Assembly: GCF_000417505.1 (NCBI RefSeq)
Contig: NZ_APHY01000036.1
Span: forward strand, 1 to 33,016
DNA length: 33,016 nt
Direction of reading: 5' to 3'
From: Megasphaera sp. NM10
GTDB lineage: Bacteria; Bacillota; Negativicutes; Veillonellales; Megasphaeraceae
In this document: piece after piece, positions 8,504 to 15,684 of the stretch
Numbering within the stretch: position 1 is the stretch's first letter
Layout of the letters: every line of letters begins with the position of its first letter
The notes under the pieces: model-generated
The model's database searches: none
The model's input: the letters and a program-made list of their open reading frames with translations, nothing else
What the model was told of the DNA's origin: nothing
Program-made: the position numbers and the translations under genes

Positions 8504-8533
8504 TTTACAAAAAGGCACTTTTTCAATTACAAT
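8504..8533 (+). promoter_or_regulatory. promoter for the 8572 gene
   Basis: -35 TTTACA at 8504-8509 and -10 TACAAT at 8528-8533, 18-bp spacer. The predicted start of transcription near 8540 argues for translation from 8572 rather than 8539. Confidence 0.5.
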
Positions 8534-8571
8534 AAAAGATGACATTTAGGAAAAGGAGGCGATGCCTTTTT

Positions 8572-9003
8572 ATGAAGACTTCATCGACGCGGCGCAGTCT
8601 GATTGCCTTGGCGCGCCGTATTTTACATTCCTATTTCGCCTCATCCAGCCTGGACCTGCTCTTGGCTTATCTGGCGCCCGATGTCGTCTGGCTCGGCGCC
8701 GGCCGGGAAATGAGTGCCGAAGGGCGGCAGCGGGTCGGCGATATCTTCCGGGCCAGTGCCAACCGGCTCATCCCCTGTGTCATGAGCCAGGAAACGTACC
8801 GGGCCAAGGAACTGACGGAGGACTTGTGGCTGGTTGAGGGTTCGTGTCAGCTGAGGGCCGACTCGTCGTATAAGGTCTATCTGCAGGAATATCAGCGCTG
8901 TACCTTCATTTTCACCGTCAAGAAGCGCTTGTCCCAGCTCTATCACCGCTTCGGCGTGACCAATCGGACCAGCCTGATCCATAAATTCAAGGGCAAGGCC
9001 TGA
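8572..9003 (+). pseudogene. SnoaL-like/LuxR-type regulator with middle deleted
   Basis: The first ~110 residues (DVVWLGAG, EMSAEGRQ, LWLVEGSCQL, EYQRCTFIF) resemble an NTF2/SnoaL-like sensory domain seen at the front of signalling proteins of gut Firmicutes. Directly after RCTFIF the protein switches to KKRLSQLYHRFGVTNRTSLI, which reads as only the second half of a LuxR-type helix-turn-helix. The first half of that domain and the end of the sensory domain are missing although the frame is open, which points to an in-frame internal deletion. The AAAGGAGG site is 13 bp before this ATG; an ATG at 8562 is in another frame and gives an unconvincing protein. It may instead be a genuine short protein of unknown role. 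Confidence 0.5.
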
Positions 9004-9013
9004 AGGCTGTCTG

Positions 9014-9042
9014 TTGCGGCAGGCGGCGATGGCCTGTATAAT
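9014..9042 (+). promoter_or_regulatory. promoter of the GNAT gene
   Basis: -35 TTGCGG at 9014-9019 and -10 TATAAT at 9037-9042, exactly 17 bp apart. Confidence 0.7.
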
Positions 9043-9070
9043 GGAGAGAAAATAGATAGGAAAGAGGAGA

Positions 9071-9565
9071 TTGTTTATAAAAATCAGGACGGCTACGATG
9101 GCCGATTTAGCCGCTGTGGCGGCTGTAGAGAAAGCCTGCTTCCCGCCGGCAGAAGCGGCGACGGCCGATGAATTCCGGGACCGCCTGGCCCATTATGCGG
9201 CCCATTTCTGGCTGCTCTTCGATGAAAAGGGGGACCTCGTGTCCTTCGTCGACGGCATGGTGACGGATGAACGGGATTTGACTGACGCCATGTACGCTCA
9301 GGCGGCCATGCATGACGAAAAGGGGGCCTGGCAGATGATTTTCGGCGTCAATACCCTGCCTTCGTGCCGCCGCCATGGCTATGCCGGGAAGCTCCTGGAA
9401 GCGGCCATTGCCGACGCCAGGCAGCAGGGACGACAGGGCCTGGTCCTGACCTGCAAAGACAAGCTCCTCCCGTACTATGCGAAATTCGGCTTCCAGAACG
9501 AAGGCATCAGCGCCTCCGTCCACGGCGGCGTCACATGGTACCAGATGCGGCTGACTTTTGAGTAG
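9071..9565 (+). CDS. GNAT-family N-acetyltransferase
   Basis: Acetyl-CoA-dependent acetyltransferase of unknown substrate. The N terminus IRTATMADLAAVAAVEKACFP is the usual first strand and helix of the fold. The acetyl-CoA loop is modified, CRRHGYAGKLLEAAI (residues ~98-112, R-x-x-G-Y-A/G type), and the C-terminal LPYYAKFGFQNEG is typical. The start is taken as TTG at 9071 because the family-conserved IKIRTA follows at once and AGGAAAG lies 7-10 bp upstream; ATG 9098 would cut into the first strand. The gene has its own promoter and stands alone. Confidence 0.8.
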   Translation: MFIKIRTATMADLAAVAAVEKACFPPAEAATADEFRDRLAHYAAHFWLLFDEKGDLVSFVDGMVTDERDLTDAMYAQAAMHDEKGAWQMIFGVNTLPSCRRHGYAGKLLEAAIADARQQGRQGLVLTCKDKLLPYYAKFGFQNEGISASVHGGVTWYQMRLTFE

Positions 9566-9624
9566 CCGTCGTACGAGCCCCTGCAATATAAATACAAATT
9601 TTAAATTTGTCCCTCCTGCTGTAT

Positions 9625-9708
9625 AGTTTGTAGTGCAGAGTTTGTAGAGGATGGTTTTAAATTTAAAGCCTTCACTAAAAACTACAAACTGCAAACTTAA
9701 TACTCAAC
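9625..9708. repeat. heptad composite repeat, copy A
   Basis: Left arm in 7-bp steps (AGTTTGT, AGTGCAG, AGTTTGT, AGAGGAT), core GGTTTTAAATTTAAAGCC at 9653-9670, then right-arm steps ACTAAAA, ACTACAA, ACTGCAA, ACTTAAT, ACTCAAC without phase loss. The right arm runs straight into a terminator hairpin. See the copies at 12061, 12226, 19606 and 26556. Confidence 0.85.
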
Positions 9709-9742
9709 AAGGGCTGTCGCATGTGCGACAAGCCCTTGTTTA
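9706..9742. terminator. terminator after the GNAT gene
   Basis: AACAAGGGCTGTCGCA pairs with TGCGACAAGCCCTTGTT (one bulged A) around a two-base loop, followed by T. The A-rich left side makes it potentially bidirectional. Confidence 0.85.
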
Positions 9743-9764
9743 ATCCATGAAAAACGTGTATAAT
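9736..9764 (+). promoter_or_regulatory. promoter of the small membrane protein gene
   Basis: -35 TTGTTT at 9736-9741 and -10 TATAAT at 9759-9764, 17-bp spacer. The -35 is built into the 3' end of the preceding terminator. Confidence 0.75.
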
Positions 9765-9817
9765 TAAAATTAGTATGATGATTTTTATGTATGTCGACAG
9801 GGGAGATGTGTTTGTTC

Positions 9818-10066
9818 ATGAATAAAACGATCGTTACGTCTATTTTTGTCGTATTGGCCTTATTGTTATCGACGACGTGGGACTTGCTGGCTGTCAAGAT
9901 CTTGCTGACAGGCTGTCTCATGGGCTGGCTGGCCCGGACTATCGTCGCCAATTTCCAGGCCAATGCCAAAAAAGCCGCTGCCCGTAAGAAGCGGGTTCGC
10001 CGTCCGCGTGCGGCCCAGCACCGTCAGGCCAGCCAGACGAGCCAGGCCAGCGTATCCGGGCACTGA
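9818..10066 (+). CDS. small membrane protein with basic tail, unknown function
   Basis: Not recognised as a named family. From the ATG at 9818 it is 82 residues. A hydrophobic stretch follows MNKTIVTSIFVVLALLL, a second hydrophobic segment spans AVKILLTGCLMGWLA, and an Arg/Lys/Ala-rich cytoplasmic-style tail (KKAAARKKRVRRPRAA) ends in Gln/Ser-rich SQTSQASVSGH. One or two membrane segments with a nucleic-acid- or lipid-binding tail would fit. AGGGGAG precedes the start by about 12 bp; an in-frame ATG at 9806 is an alternative. The gene has its own promoter and terminator. Confidence 0.6.
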   Translation: MNKTIVTSIFVVLALLLSTTWDLLAVKILLTGCLMGWLARTIVANFQANAKKAAARKKRVRRPRAAQHRQASQTSQASVSGH

Positions 10067-10127
10067 GGATGAAAAAAACTGAAATCCATAAAATATAAAT
10101 AATTGTCACATTGACATGTAATATGTT

Positions 10128-10165
10128 AAAGGGATTAAACGAAATCATAACGTTTAATCTCTTTT
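10128..10165 (+). terminator. terminator of the small membrane protein gene
   Basis: AAAGGGATTAAACG pairs with CGTTTAATCTCTTTT (one G-U pair), followed by T residues. Confidence 0.85.
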
Positions 10166-10215
10166 TTATTCTTAAAAAATATAAGTAAAACGCCGACGAT
10201 GACTTAATAGTATAT

Positions 10216-10244
10216 TTGACAGGCCCTTTTAATCGTGTTATACC
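10216..10244 (+). promoter_or_regulatory. promoter of cstA
   Basis: -35 TTGACA at 10216-10221 and -10 TATACC at 10239-10244, 17-bp spacer. The start of transcription near 10251 leaves a leader of about 109 nt. Confidence 0.75.
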
Positions 10245-10252
10245 GTACACAT

Positions 10253-10353
10253 GCGCAGAAGCGAAGATGTATTTTATGGTATTCATTTTTATTTACCTTA
10301 ACATCTTCAGCTCCTCCGCACAGATCCATTTGTTTTTTTGGAGTATAGGAGGA
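10253..10353 (+). promoter_or_regulatory. structured cstA leader, possible translational switch
   Basis: The 5' segment 10253-10270 pairs with 10301-10319 (core GAAGATGT with ACATCTTC, extended outward by AGC/GCT, AG/CT and GCG/CGC). The 3' strand contains TCCTCC (10312-10317), which is perfectly complementary to GGAGGA of the ribosome site (10348-10353). The two helices exclude each other, so forming the first would free the ribosome site. A 16-codon reading frame (10251-10301) coincides with the 5' arm and loop. No known riboswitch class is recognised. Confidence 0.4.
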
Positions 10354-10359
10354 ATTTCT

Positions 10360-11883
10360 ATGAATGGTGTTGTTTTAGTCACTTGTGCTATCGTCATCCT
10401 GGCGGTAGCCTATCGGTTCTATGGCAAGTGGCTGGCTAAGACGTGGGGCATCGACCCCAACGCCCTGACGCCGGCCCATCGCCTGGAAGATGGCCAGGAT
10501 TATACGCCGTCTTCTAAGTTCACGGTCTTTGCCAATCAGTTCTCGTCCATCACCGGTGCCGGCCCCGTCACGGGCCCGATCATCGCCGCTGCCTACGGCT
10601 GGCTGCCGGCTTTTTTATGGCTCATGATCGGCGGCGTCTTCTTCGGTGCCGTCCAGGACTTCGCAGCCCTCTACGCATCCATGAAGAATGACGGCAAATC
10701 CATGGGCGTCCTCATCGAAAAGTACATCGGCACGACGGGCCGCCGCCTGTTCCTGCTCTTCTGCTGGGTCTTCAGCCTGCTGGTCATCGCCGCTTTCGGC
10801 GATATCGTCGCTACGACGTTCAATGGCTTTGCCAAGGATGGATCCATGGTCCTGCCCAATGCGGCTGCCGCTTCCATTTCCATGCTGTTCATCTTCGTCG
10901 CCATTGCCTTTGGCCTGTTCATCAAGAAGTTCAATCCCAGTGAAAAAGTACGCTTCGTCATCGCCATCGTCCTCTTGATCGCCATGCTCTATGTCGGCAT
11001 CGACCTGCCGATTTACCTGGACCGCATGACCTGGCTGTACATCATCTTCGCTTATATTTTCTTTGCTTCCATCATGCCCATGTGGCTCCTGAAACAGCCG
11101 CGCGACTACATCAGCGCCTTCCTGCTGCTCATGATGATCGCCGGCGGCGTCATCGGTATCTTCATCGCCCAGCCGACGCTGAATATGCCGGCCTTCACGT
11201 CCTTCTCGGTCGGCGGCAAGGATTTGTTCCCAATCCTGTTCATCACCATCGCCTGCGGTGCCGTTTCCGGCTTCCACAGCCTCGTTTCGTCCGGTACGTC
11301 GTCGAAGACCCTGGATAAGGAACAGGATTCGGTCTTTGTCGGCTACGGTTCCATGTGCGTCGAATCGGTCTTAGGCGTCGTTTCCCTGGTCATCGCCTGC
11401 GCTGCCGCTTCCAACGGCCACGTCGCTTCGGGCACGCCGTTCCAGATCTTCTCCGGCGCCGTCGCTGGTTTCTTCACCATGTTCGGCCTGTCCCAGACGG
11501 CAGCTGCCTGCATCATGACCATGTGCGTATCGGCCCTGGCCCTGACGACCCTCGATGCCGTCGGCCGTATCGGCCGTATGTCCTTCCAGGAACTGTTCAG
11601 CGTCGATGAAGGACAGGAAATGAACACGATCCAGAAAATCTGCGTCAATAAGTATTTTGCTACGGTCATCACCTTGTTCTTCGGCTTCCTGCTCTGCTTA
11701 GGCGGCTACATGAACATCTGGCCTCTCTTCGGCTCGGCCAACCAGCTGCTGTCGGCCATGGTCCTCATCTGCCTGACGGTCTTCCTCAAGACGACAGGCC
11801 GCAAGAGCTTCATGCTCTACATCCCCATGGTCGTCATGTTCTGCGTTACCATGACAGCCCTCGTCGAATCGGCTTATGCCTGA
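10360..11883 (+). CDS. cstA: CstA-family carbon starvation / pyruvate transporter, C terminus frameshifted
   Basis: Multi-spanning inner-membrane transporter; characterised members take up pyruvate or peptides. Typical signatures are YRFYGKWLAK, the conserved GAGPVTGPI, FGAVQDFAALYASM, and SGFHSLVSSGTSSKTL, with about a dozen hydrophobic segments. The start at 10360 has GGAGGAATTTCT before it; the frame extends upstream to the -35 box, but no translated start is possible there. The frame closes with TGA at 11881-11883, yet the next 170 bp in the -1 frame encode a good final membrane segment (see 11883-12056), so one base appears lost near 11880 and the native protein would be about 565 residues. 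Confidence 0.9.
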   Translation: MNGVVLVTCAIVILAVAYRFYGKWLAKTWGIDPNALTPAHRLEDGQDYTPSSKFTVFANQFSSITGAGPVTGPIIAAAYGWLPAFLWLMIGGVFFGAVQDFAALYASMKNDGKSMGVLIEKYIGTTGRRLFLLFCWVFSLLVIAAFGDIVATTFNGFAKDGSMVLPNAAAASISMLFIFVAIAFGLFIKKFNPSEKVRFVIAIVLLIAMLYVGIDLPIYLDRMTWLYIIFAYIFFASIMPMWLLKQPRDYISAFLLLMMIAGGVIGIFIAQPTLNMPAFTSFSVGGKDLFPILFITIACGAVSGFHSLVSSGTSSKTLDKEQDSVFVGYGSMCVESVLGVVSLVIACAAASNGHVASGTPFQIFSGAVAGFFTMFGLSQTAAACIMTMCVSALALTTLDAVGRIGRMSFQELFSVDEGQEMNTIQKICVNKYFATVITLFFGFLLCLGGYMNIWPLFGSANQLLSAMVLICLTVFLKTTGRKSFMLYIPMVVMFCVTMTALVESAYA

Positions 11884-12056
11884 TCATCAAGATTGCCTCG
11901 GGTAACTGGTCGTTCCTCATCGAAGGACTGCAGTTCGTCCTGGCCATCGCCCTCATGGTCCTGGCCATCTCCATCGTCTACTACTGCGGCAAAGAACTCG
12001 TCCACGCCGACAACAAAACGGCCCATCACGACGCCCAGCCCACGGCGACGCATTGA
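11883..12056 (+). pseudogene. displaced 3' end of cstA
   Basis: In the -1 frame relative to cstA this reads IIKIASGNWSFLIEGLQ, then the hydrophobic FVLAIALMVLAISIVYY, then a soluble tail ending in TATH and a TGA at 12054. The codon choice matches the neighbours. Inserting one C at 11879-11881 (GCC TGA to GCC CTG A) joins it seamlessly to ESAYA of cstA. Confidence 0.75.
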
Positions 12057-12060
12057 GGGT

Positions 12061-12172
12061 GTTAGCGGTCAGCCGTCAGCTGTACGAAGTTTGCAGTTTG
12101 CAGTTTTTAGTGAATGGTTTTAAATTTAAAGCCATTTACTAGCCACGAGCCACTAACTACTAACCACTTAAA
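12061..12172. repeat. heptad composite repeat, copy B
   Basis: GTTAGCG, GTCAGCC, GTCAGCT, a 6-base step, AGTTTGC, AGTTTGC, AGTTTTT, AGTGAAT, core GGTTTTAAATTTAAAGCC at 12116-12133, then ACTAGCC, ACGAGCC, ACTAACT, ACTAACC, ACTTAAA. The left arm is nearly the reverse complement of the right arm of copy A, and a terminator-like hairpin follows. Confidence 0.85.
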
Positions 12173-12214
12173 AGGGCCTGTCGCACGAAGGCTTCTGCCA
12201 TCATGCAAGGCTCC
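12171..12214. terminator. imperfect terminator-like hairpin
   Basis: AAAGGGCCT at the left and AGGCTCCTTT at the right bracket an inner part sharing CACGA..GG and TGCCATCATGC with the hairpin at 26503-26548. It looks like a degenerated member of the same family. Confidence 0.5.
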
Positions 12215-12225
12215 TTTCTCTTTAA

Positions 12226-12317
12226 AGTTTGTAGTACAGAGTTTGTAGTTTATAGAAGAAAGTTTTAAATTTTTTACCATTTGCTGCAAACTAAAAACTA
12301 CAAACTTAAAACTCAAA
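12226..12317. repeat. heptad composite repeat, copy C
   Basis: AGTTTGT, AGTACAG, AGTTTGT, AGTTTAT, AGAAGAA, a diverged core (AGTTTTAAATTTTTTACC), then ACTAAAA, ACTACAA, ACTTAAA, ACTCAAA, running directly into the terminator at 12314. It is adjacent to copy B, separated only by the hairpin. Confidence 0.85.
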
Positions 12318-12352
12318 AAAGGGCCTGCTGTATATACAACAAGCCCTTTTTA
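12314..12352. terminator. terminator before the cysK promoter region
   Basis: AAAAAGGGC and GCCCTTTTT close a stem with inner pairing CTG..TGTA/TACA. It insulates cstA from the sulfate locus and could work in both directions. Confidence 0.75.
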
Positions 12353-12448
12353 CTTATAAAAAATATAATTTATAAAGTTAAATTCCTATCTAAAGCCATA
12401 GGTATAACGTTTACATTGTAAAATATGAAAGTTTTTGCTTAAAATCCC

Positions 12449-12477
12449 TTGACAATATACTCTGTAAAGTGTACACT
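12449..12477 (+). promoter_or_regulatory. upstream promoter candidate of the cysK operon
   Basis: -35 TTGACA at 12449-12454 and -10 TACACT at 12472-12477, 17-bp spacer. The -10 overlaps the palindrome GTGTACAC (12469-12476 region), a possible operator. Confidence 0.5.
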
Positions 12478-12553
12478 CTTGGTAACGTTTCCGATAGGAA
12501 GCTATTCATTTTAGTCATCAAAGAGGTATGTTATCATGGGGTACTTAAAAAAT

Positions 12554-12581
12554 TTGACCATCATGTGTTGTATGATATGAT
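12554..12581 (+). promoter_or_regulatory. proximal promoter of the riboswitch and cysK
   Basis: -35 TTGACC at 12554-12559 and -10 TATGAT at 12576-12581, 16-bp spacer. Transcription would start near 12588, about 36 nt before the riboswitch. Confidence 0.6.
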
Positions 12582-12623
12582 CGTATTGTACAACCATTCA
12601 TAAGGACAATACAATACGAAACC

Positions 12624-12780
12624 TATTCATCCAGAGCAGCTGAGGGACTGGCCCGATGACGCTGCGGCAACCTACGTAGGTAAGGTGCCAATTCCAGCAG
12701 GAAATAACCTGGCAGATGAAGTCATGGGCATACGTCTATTTATAGCGCCATCTGCATCAGCAGGCGGCGCTTTTCTTTTT
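12624..12780 (+). promoter_or_regulatory. SAM-I (S-box) riboswitch with terminator platform
   Basis: The S-box signature is clear: GAGGGACTGGCCCGATGA (12642-12659), CGGCAACC (12665-12672) and GGTGCCAATTCC (12684-12695). P1 is TTCATC (12626-12631) with GATGAA (12715-12720). The expression platform is a terminator, GCGCC/GGCGC and CTGC/GCAG (12745-12770) followed by a T tract (12771-12780). The antiterminator is visible too: GCAGATG (12712-12718), part of P1, is fully complementary to CATCTGC (12749-12755) in the terminator. High SAM should keep P1 and stop transcription, so the sulfate locus would be on when SAM is low. Confidence 0.93.
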
Positions 12781-12800
12781 GCCAAAAAGGAGCTGAGTAC

Positions 12801-13732
12801 ATGGAGCATGTGGCAACGTATTTGACAGAGCTGATTGGCAACACGCCGCTCTTGGAACTGACTCATTGGCAGGCTCGGCACGGCCTCAAGGCCCGCGTCC
12901 TGGCCAAGCTGGAGTACATGAACCCCTTGGGCAGCGTCAAGGACCGCGTAGCGGCAGCCATGATCGACGAAGGGATACGGCAGGGGAAGATCAACAAAGA
13001 TACGGTCATCATCGAACCGACGAGCGGCAATACCGGCATCGGCCTGGCCCTGGTCGCCGCCGTGAAGGGCCTGCACCTGATCTTGACCATGCCCGATACG
13101 ATGAGCCTGGAACGGCGTAAGATCGTGTCGGCCCTGGGGGCGGAAATCGTGCTGACACCGGGCATCGAGGGGATGCGCGGCAGCATCGGCAAAGCCGAAG
13201 AATTGAGGGATTCTTACGGCAATGCTTCATTCCCCAGCAGTTCGACAATCCGGCCAATCCGGCCATCCACCGCCAGACGACGGCGGAAGAAATCTGGCGC
13301 GACACGGACGGCAAGGTAGATATCTTCATTTCGTCCGTCGGCACAGGCGGCACCATCACCGGTACGGCCCAGGGCCTGAAAGGCCATAAGCCGGACGTCC
13401 AGATCGTCGCCGTCGAGCCGAAAGATTCCGCCGTCCTGCACGGCGGCCGGCCGGGCCCGCACGCCATTCAGGGGATTGGCGCCGGGTTCATCCCGAAAGT
13501 TTTGGATATATCTCTCGTAGATGATGTGATCGACGTATCCAATGAGGACGCCTACGGCCGGGCCAGGGAAGTCGCCAAGACCGACGGCCTTTTGGTCGGC
13601 ATTTCGTCCGGTGCGTCGCTGCAGGCGGCCCTGGAACTGGCCAGCCGGCCGGAAAACGAAGGCAAGACTATCGTCGTCCTCCTGCCGGATGGCGGCGAAC
13701 GCTATTTATCGACGGCTTTATTTGAGGGGTAA
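12801..13732 (+). pseudogene. cysK: cysteine synthase (O-acetylserine sulfhydrylase), one-base frameshift
   Basis: PLP enzyme joining sulfide with O-acetylserine to form cysteine, the last step of the pathway encoded downstream. The first part has the family start LIGNTPLLEL, the PLP lysine in NPLGSVKDRVAAAMI and the substrate loop EPTSGNTGIGLAL. At about 13222 the frame breaks: restoring one T in GCTTCATTCCCC gives [14 protein letters not shown], and the new frame continues through [17 protein letters not shown] and GISSGAS to the stop at 13730-13732. The restored length of about 310 residues is normal. AGGAG lies 9 bp before the start. It is either a sequencing error or a recent mutation; without correction the product would lack the second half. 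Confidence 0.88.
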
Positions 13733-13764
13733 GGAATCTAAGCCGGTATAGAGGGGGAAAGAAA

Positions 13765-14811
13765 ATGAACAAGAAGCGCATCATAGCTATACTGGCTTTT
13801 TCGGCGGCACTCGCCGTCGCCGGGGCCCTGGCTGGCTGCGGACGCAGCGATGACGCCGGGGGCGGCGGCACGATGACGCTGACCAATGTCTCGTATGATC
13901 CAACCCGTGAGTTATATAAAGAATACAATGAATTATTCCAGCAGCACTATCGTGAGACGACAGGCAAGGATATCCGCATCATCCAGTCCCATGGCGGATC
14001 GGGCAGTCAGGCCCGGTCGGTCATCGAAGGCAGCAAGGCCGATGTCGTGACCCTGGCCCTGGCCCACGATGTGTCGCTCATCGAAAGGGCCGGCCTCATC
14101 CATGAAGGCTGGCAGGGGGATTTCGCCAACGATTCGGCGCCGTACACGTCGACCATCGTCTTCCTGGTCCGCAAGGGGAACCCGAAAGGGATACGCGACT
14201 GGGACGACCTGGTAAAGCCCGGCGTGAGCGTCATTACGCCGGGCCCGAAGAGCAGCGGCGGCGCCTGCTGGAACTTCCTGGCCGCCTGGAGCTGGGGCCT
14301 TGACCATTTCGGGGGAAATGAAATCAAGACCCGGGCCTTCATGACCGACTTGTACCGCAATGTGACGGTCATGGATTCCGGCGCCCGCGGCTCGACGACG
14401 ACCTTTGTCGAAAACGGACAAGGTGACGTCCTTATCGCCTGGGAAAACGAAGCGCTTTATTCGATGCGCGAATATCCCGATAAGTTCGACCTCGTCGTGC
14501 CCAGCATCAGTATCCTGGCCCAGCCCAGCGTGGCTGTCGTCGACCGCCTGGCCCGGCGCAAGGGTCATGAAGAGGCGGCTCATGAATACCTGGCCTACCT
14601 CTATTCCGATGAGGCCCAGGAACTGGCCGCCAAGAACGGTTTCCGGCCGTCTAATCCGGATATCCTCCGGCGTTATGCCGACCGCTTCGATCTCAAGGTC
14701 AAGCTGACCAAGATCAGCGATTTCGGCGGCTGGGAGGCTGCGTATGTTAAATTTTTCAACGACGACGCCTTGTTCGATAAGATCATGGCCGACGTCAACG
14801 GCGATGCATAG
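13765..14811 (+). CDS. sbp: sulfate ABC transporter substrate-binding lipoprotein
   Basis: Captures sulfate (or thiosulfate) outside the membrane for the CysTWA transporter. The N terminus is a lipoprotein signal: MNKKR, a hydrophobic stretch and lipobox LAGC, with the lipidated cysteine near residue 27. The Sbp/CysP family shows in NVSYDPTRELYKEYN, SHGGSGSQARSV, ADVVTLALAHDV, the TPGPKSSGGACWNFLAAW region and FVENGQGDVLIAWENEA. At 348 residues it is full length. It begins 32 bp after cysK and 12 bp before cysT. Sulfate versus thiosulfate cannot be separated from sequence alone, but the APS pathway downstream favours sulfate. Confidence 0.93.
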   Translation: MNKKRIIAILAFSAALAVAGALAGCGRSDDAGGGGTMTLTNVSYDPTRELYKEYNELFQQHYRETTGKDIRIIQSHGGSGSQARSVIEGSKADVVTLALAHDVSLIERAGLIHEGWQGDFANDSAPYTSTIVFLVRKGNPKGIRDWDDLVKPGVSVITPGPKSSGGACWNFLAAWSWGLDHFGGNEIKTRAFMTDLYRNVTVMDSGARGSTTTFVENGQGDVLIAWENEALYSMREYPDKFDLVVPSISILAQPSVAVVDRLARRKGHEEAAHEYLAYLYSDEAQELAAKNGFRPSNPDILRRYADRFDLKVKLTKISDFGGWEAAYVKFFNDDALFDKIMADVNGDA

Positions 14812-14823
14812 GAGGGGAGCCGG

Positions 14824-15669
14824 ATGAAACACTTTTTTGCCCGTTCCGGCGGGCGCAATCAGATTATTCCCGGCTTCGGCCTGTCCATGGGCATGACCCT
14901 TACCATGTTGTCCCTGCTCATCCTCATCCCGCTGGCGTCGGTCCTGGCGCACTCCCTGCAGCTGACGGCCAATGACTATGCCAAGCTCATCACCAACAGC
15001 GGCATCCGCAACGCCTTCATCACCAGCATTTCCTGTTCTGTCCTAGCGGCTTTGGTCAACTGCGTCTTTGGCTTCATCCTGGCCTGGGTCCTGGTCCGCT
15101 ACGATTTCTTCGGGAAACGTCTCTTGAACGGCGTCATCGAACTGCCCTTTGCCTTGCCGACGGCTGTCGCCGGCATCACCCTTTCCAAGCTCTATTCCGA
15201 TACGGGCTTCTTCGGAAGTTTCTTTGCCAGCTATGGCATCCAGATCGCCTATACCAAGATCGGCCTGACCATCGCCATGGTCTTCGTCGGCATCCCGTTC
15301 GTCGTCCGCTCGATCCAGCCGGTCCTGGAGAAGCTCGACCCGACGTATGAAGAAGCGGGCAGCATGCTCGGCGCGTCGCAGTTCACCATTTTCCGGCGCA
15401 TCATCTTCCCGGAACTGCGGCCGGCTCTGTTGACGGGCTTCGGCCTGGCTTTTGCCCGGGGCCTCGGCGAATACGGCAGCGTCATCTACATTTCTGGCAA
15501 CAGTGCCAAGCATCATACGCAGGTCGTTTCTTACGTCATCATGCAGAAGCTCAATTACGTCGATTACGCCAGCGCCACGGCCATCGCCCTGGCCATGCTG
15601 GTCATCGCCTTTGTCACACTGTTTTCTATCAATATGATCCAGGTCCATCAGGCCCGGCGCGTCCAGTAG
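14824..15669 (+). CDS. cysT: sulfate ABC transporter permease CysT
   Basis: One of two membrane subunits of the sulfate importer. It has about six hydrophobic segments and the permease EAA loop, EEAGSMLGASQFTIFRRIIFPELRPALLTG (positions ~177-206), which contacts the ATPase. Family signatures are ELPFALPTAVAGITL and ARGLGEYGSVIYISGN. The length of 281 residues is normal. ATAGGAGGGG precedes the start, and cysW follows after 15 bp. Confidence 0.94.
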   Translation: MKHFFARSGGRNQIIPGFGLSMGMTLTMLSLLILIPLASVLAHSLQLTANDYAKLITNSGIRNAFITSISCSVLAALVNCVFGFILAWVLVRYDFFGKRLLNGVIELPFALPTAVAGITLSKLYSDTGFFGSFFASYGIQIAYTKIGLTIAMVFVGIPFVVRSIQPVLEKLDPTYEEAGSMLGASQFTIFRRIIFPELRPALLTGFGLAFARGLGEYGSVIYISGNSAKHHTQVVSYVIMQKLNYVDYASATAIALAMLVIAFVTLFSINMIQVHQARRVQ

Positions 15670-15684
15670 AGGAGGGGAGCCATT

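Noticed and set aside
8562-8837. Alternative frame beginning MPFYEDFID
   Set aside because: Its ATG is only 3 bp from GGAGG, and the downstream protein is rich in shadow-type residues, while the 8572 frame shows domain motifs.
11893-12123. Ser/Pro-rich + frame after cstA
   Set aside because: Shadow of the displaced cstA tail, which lies in another frame.
9625-12317. CRISPR array
   Set aside because: The heptad blocks lack uniform repeats and spacers of constant length, and no cas genes are seen.
13502-13732. Separate small gene after cysK
   Set aside because: It is the C-terminal part of cysteine synthase in the shifted frame, not an independent gene.
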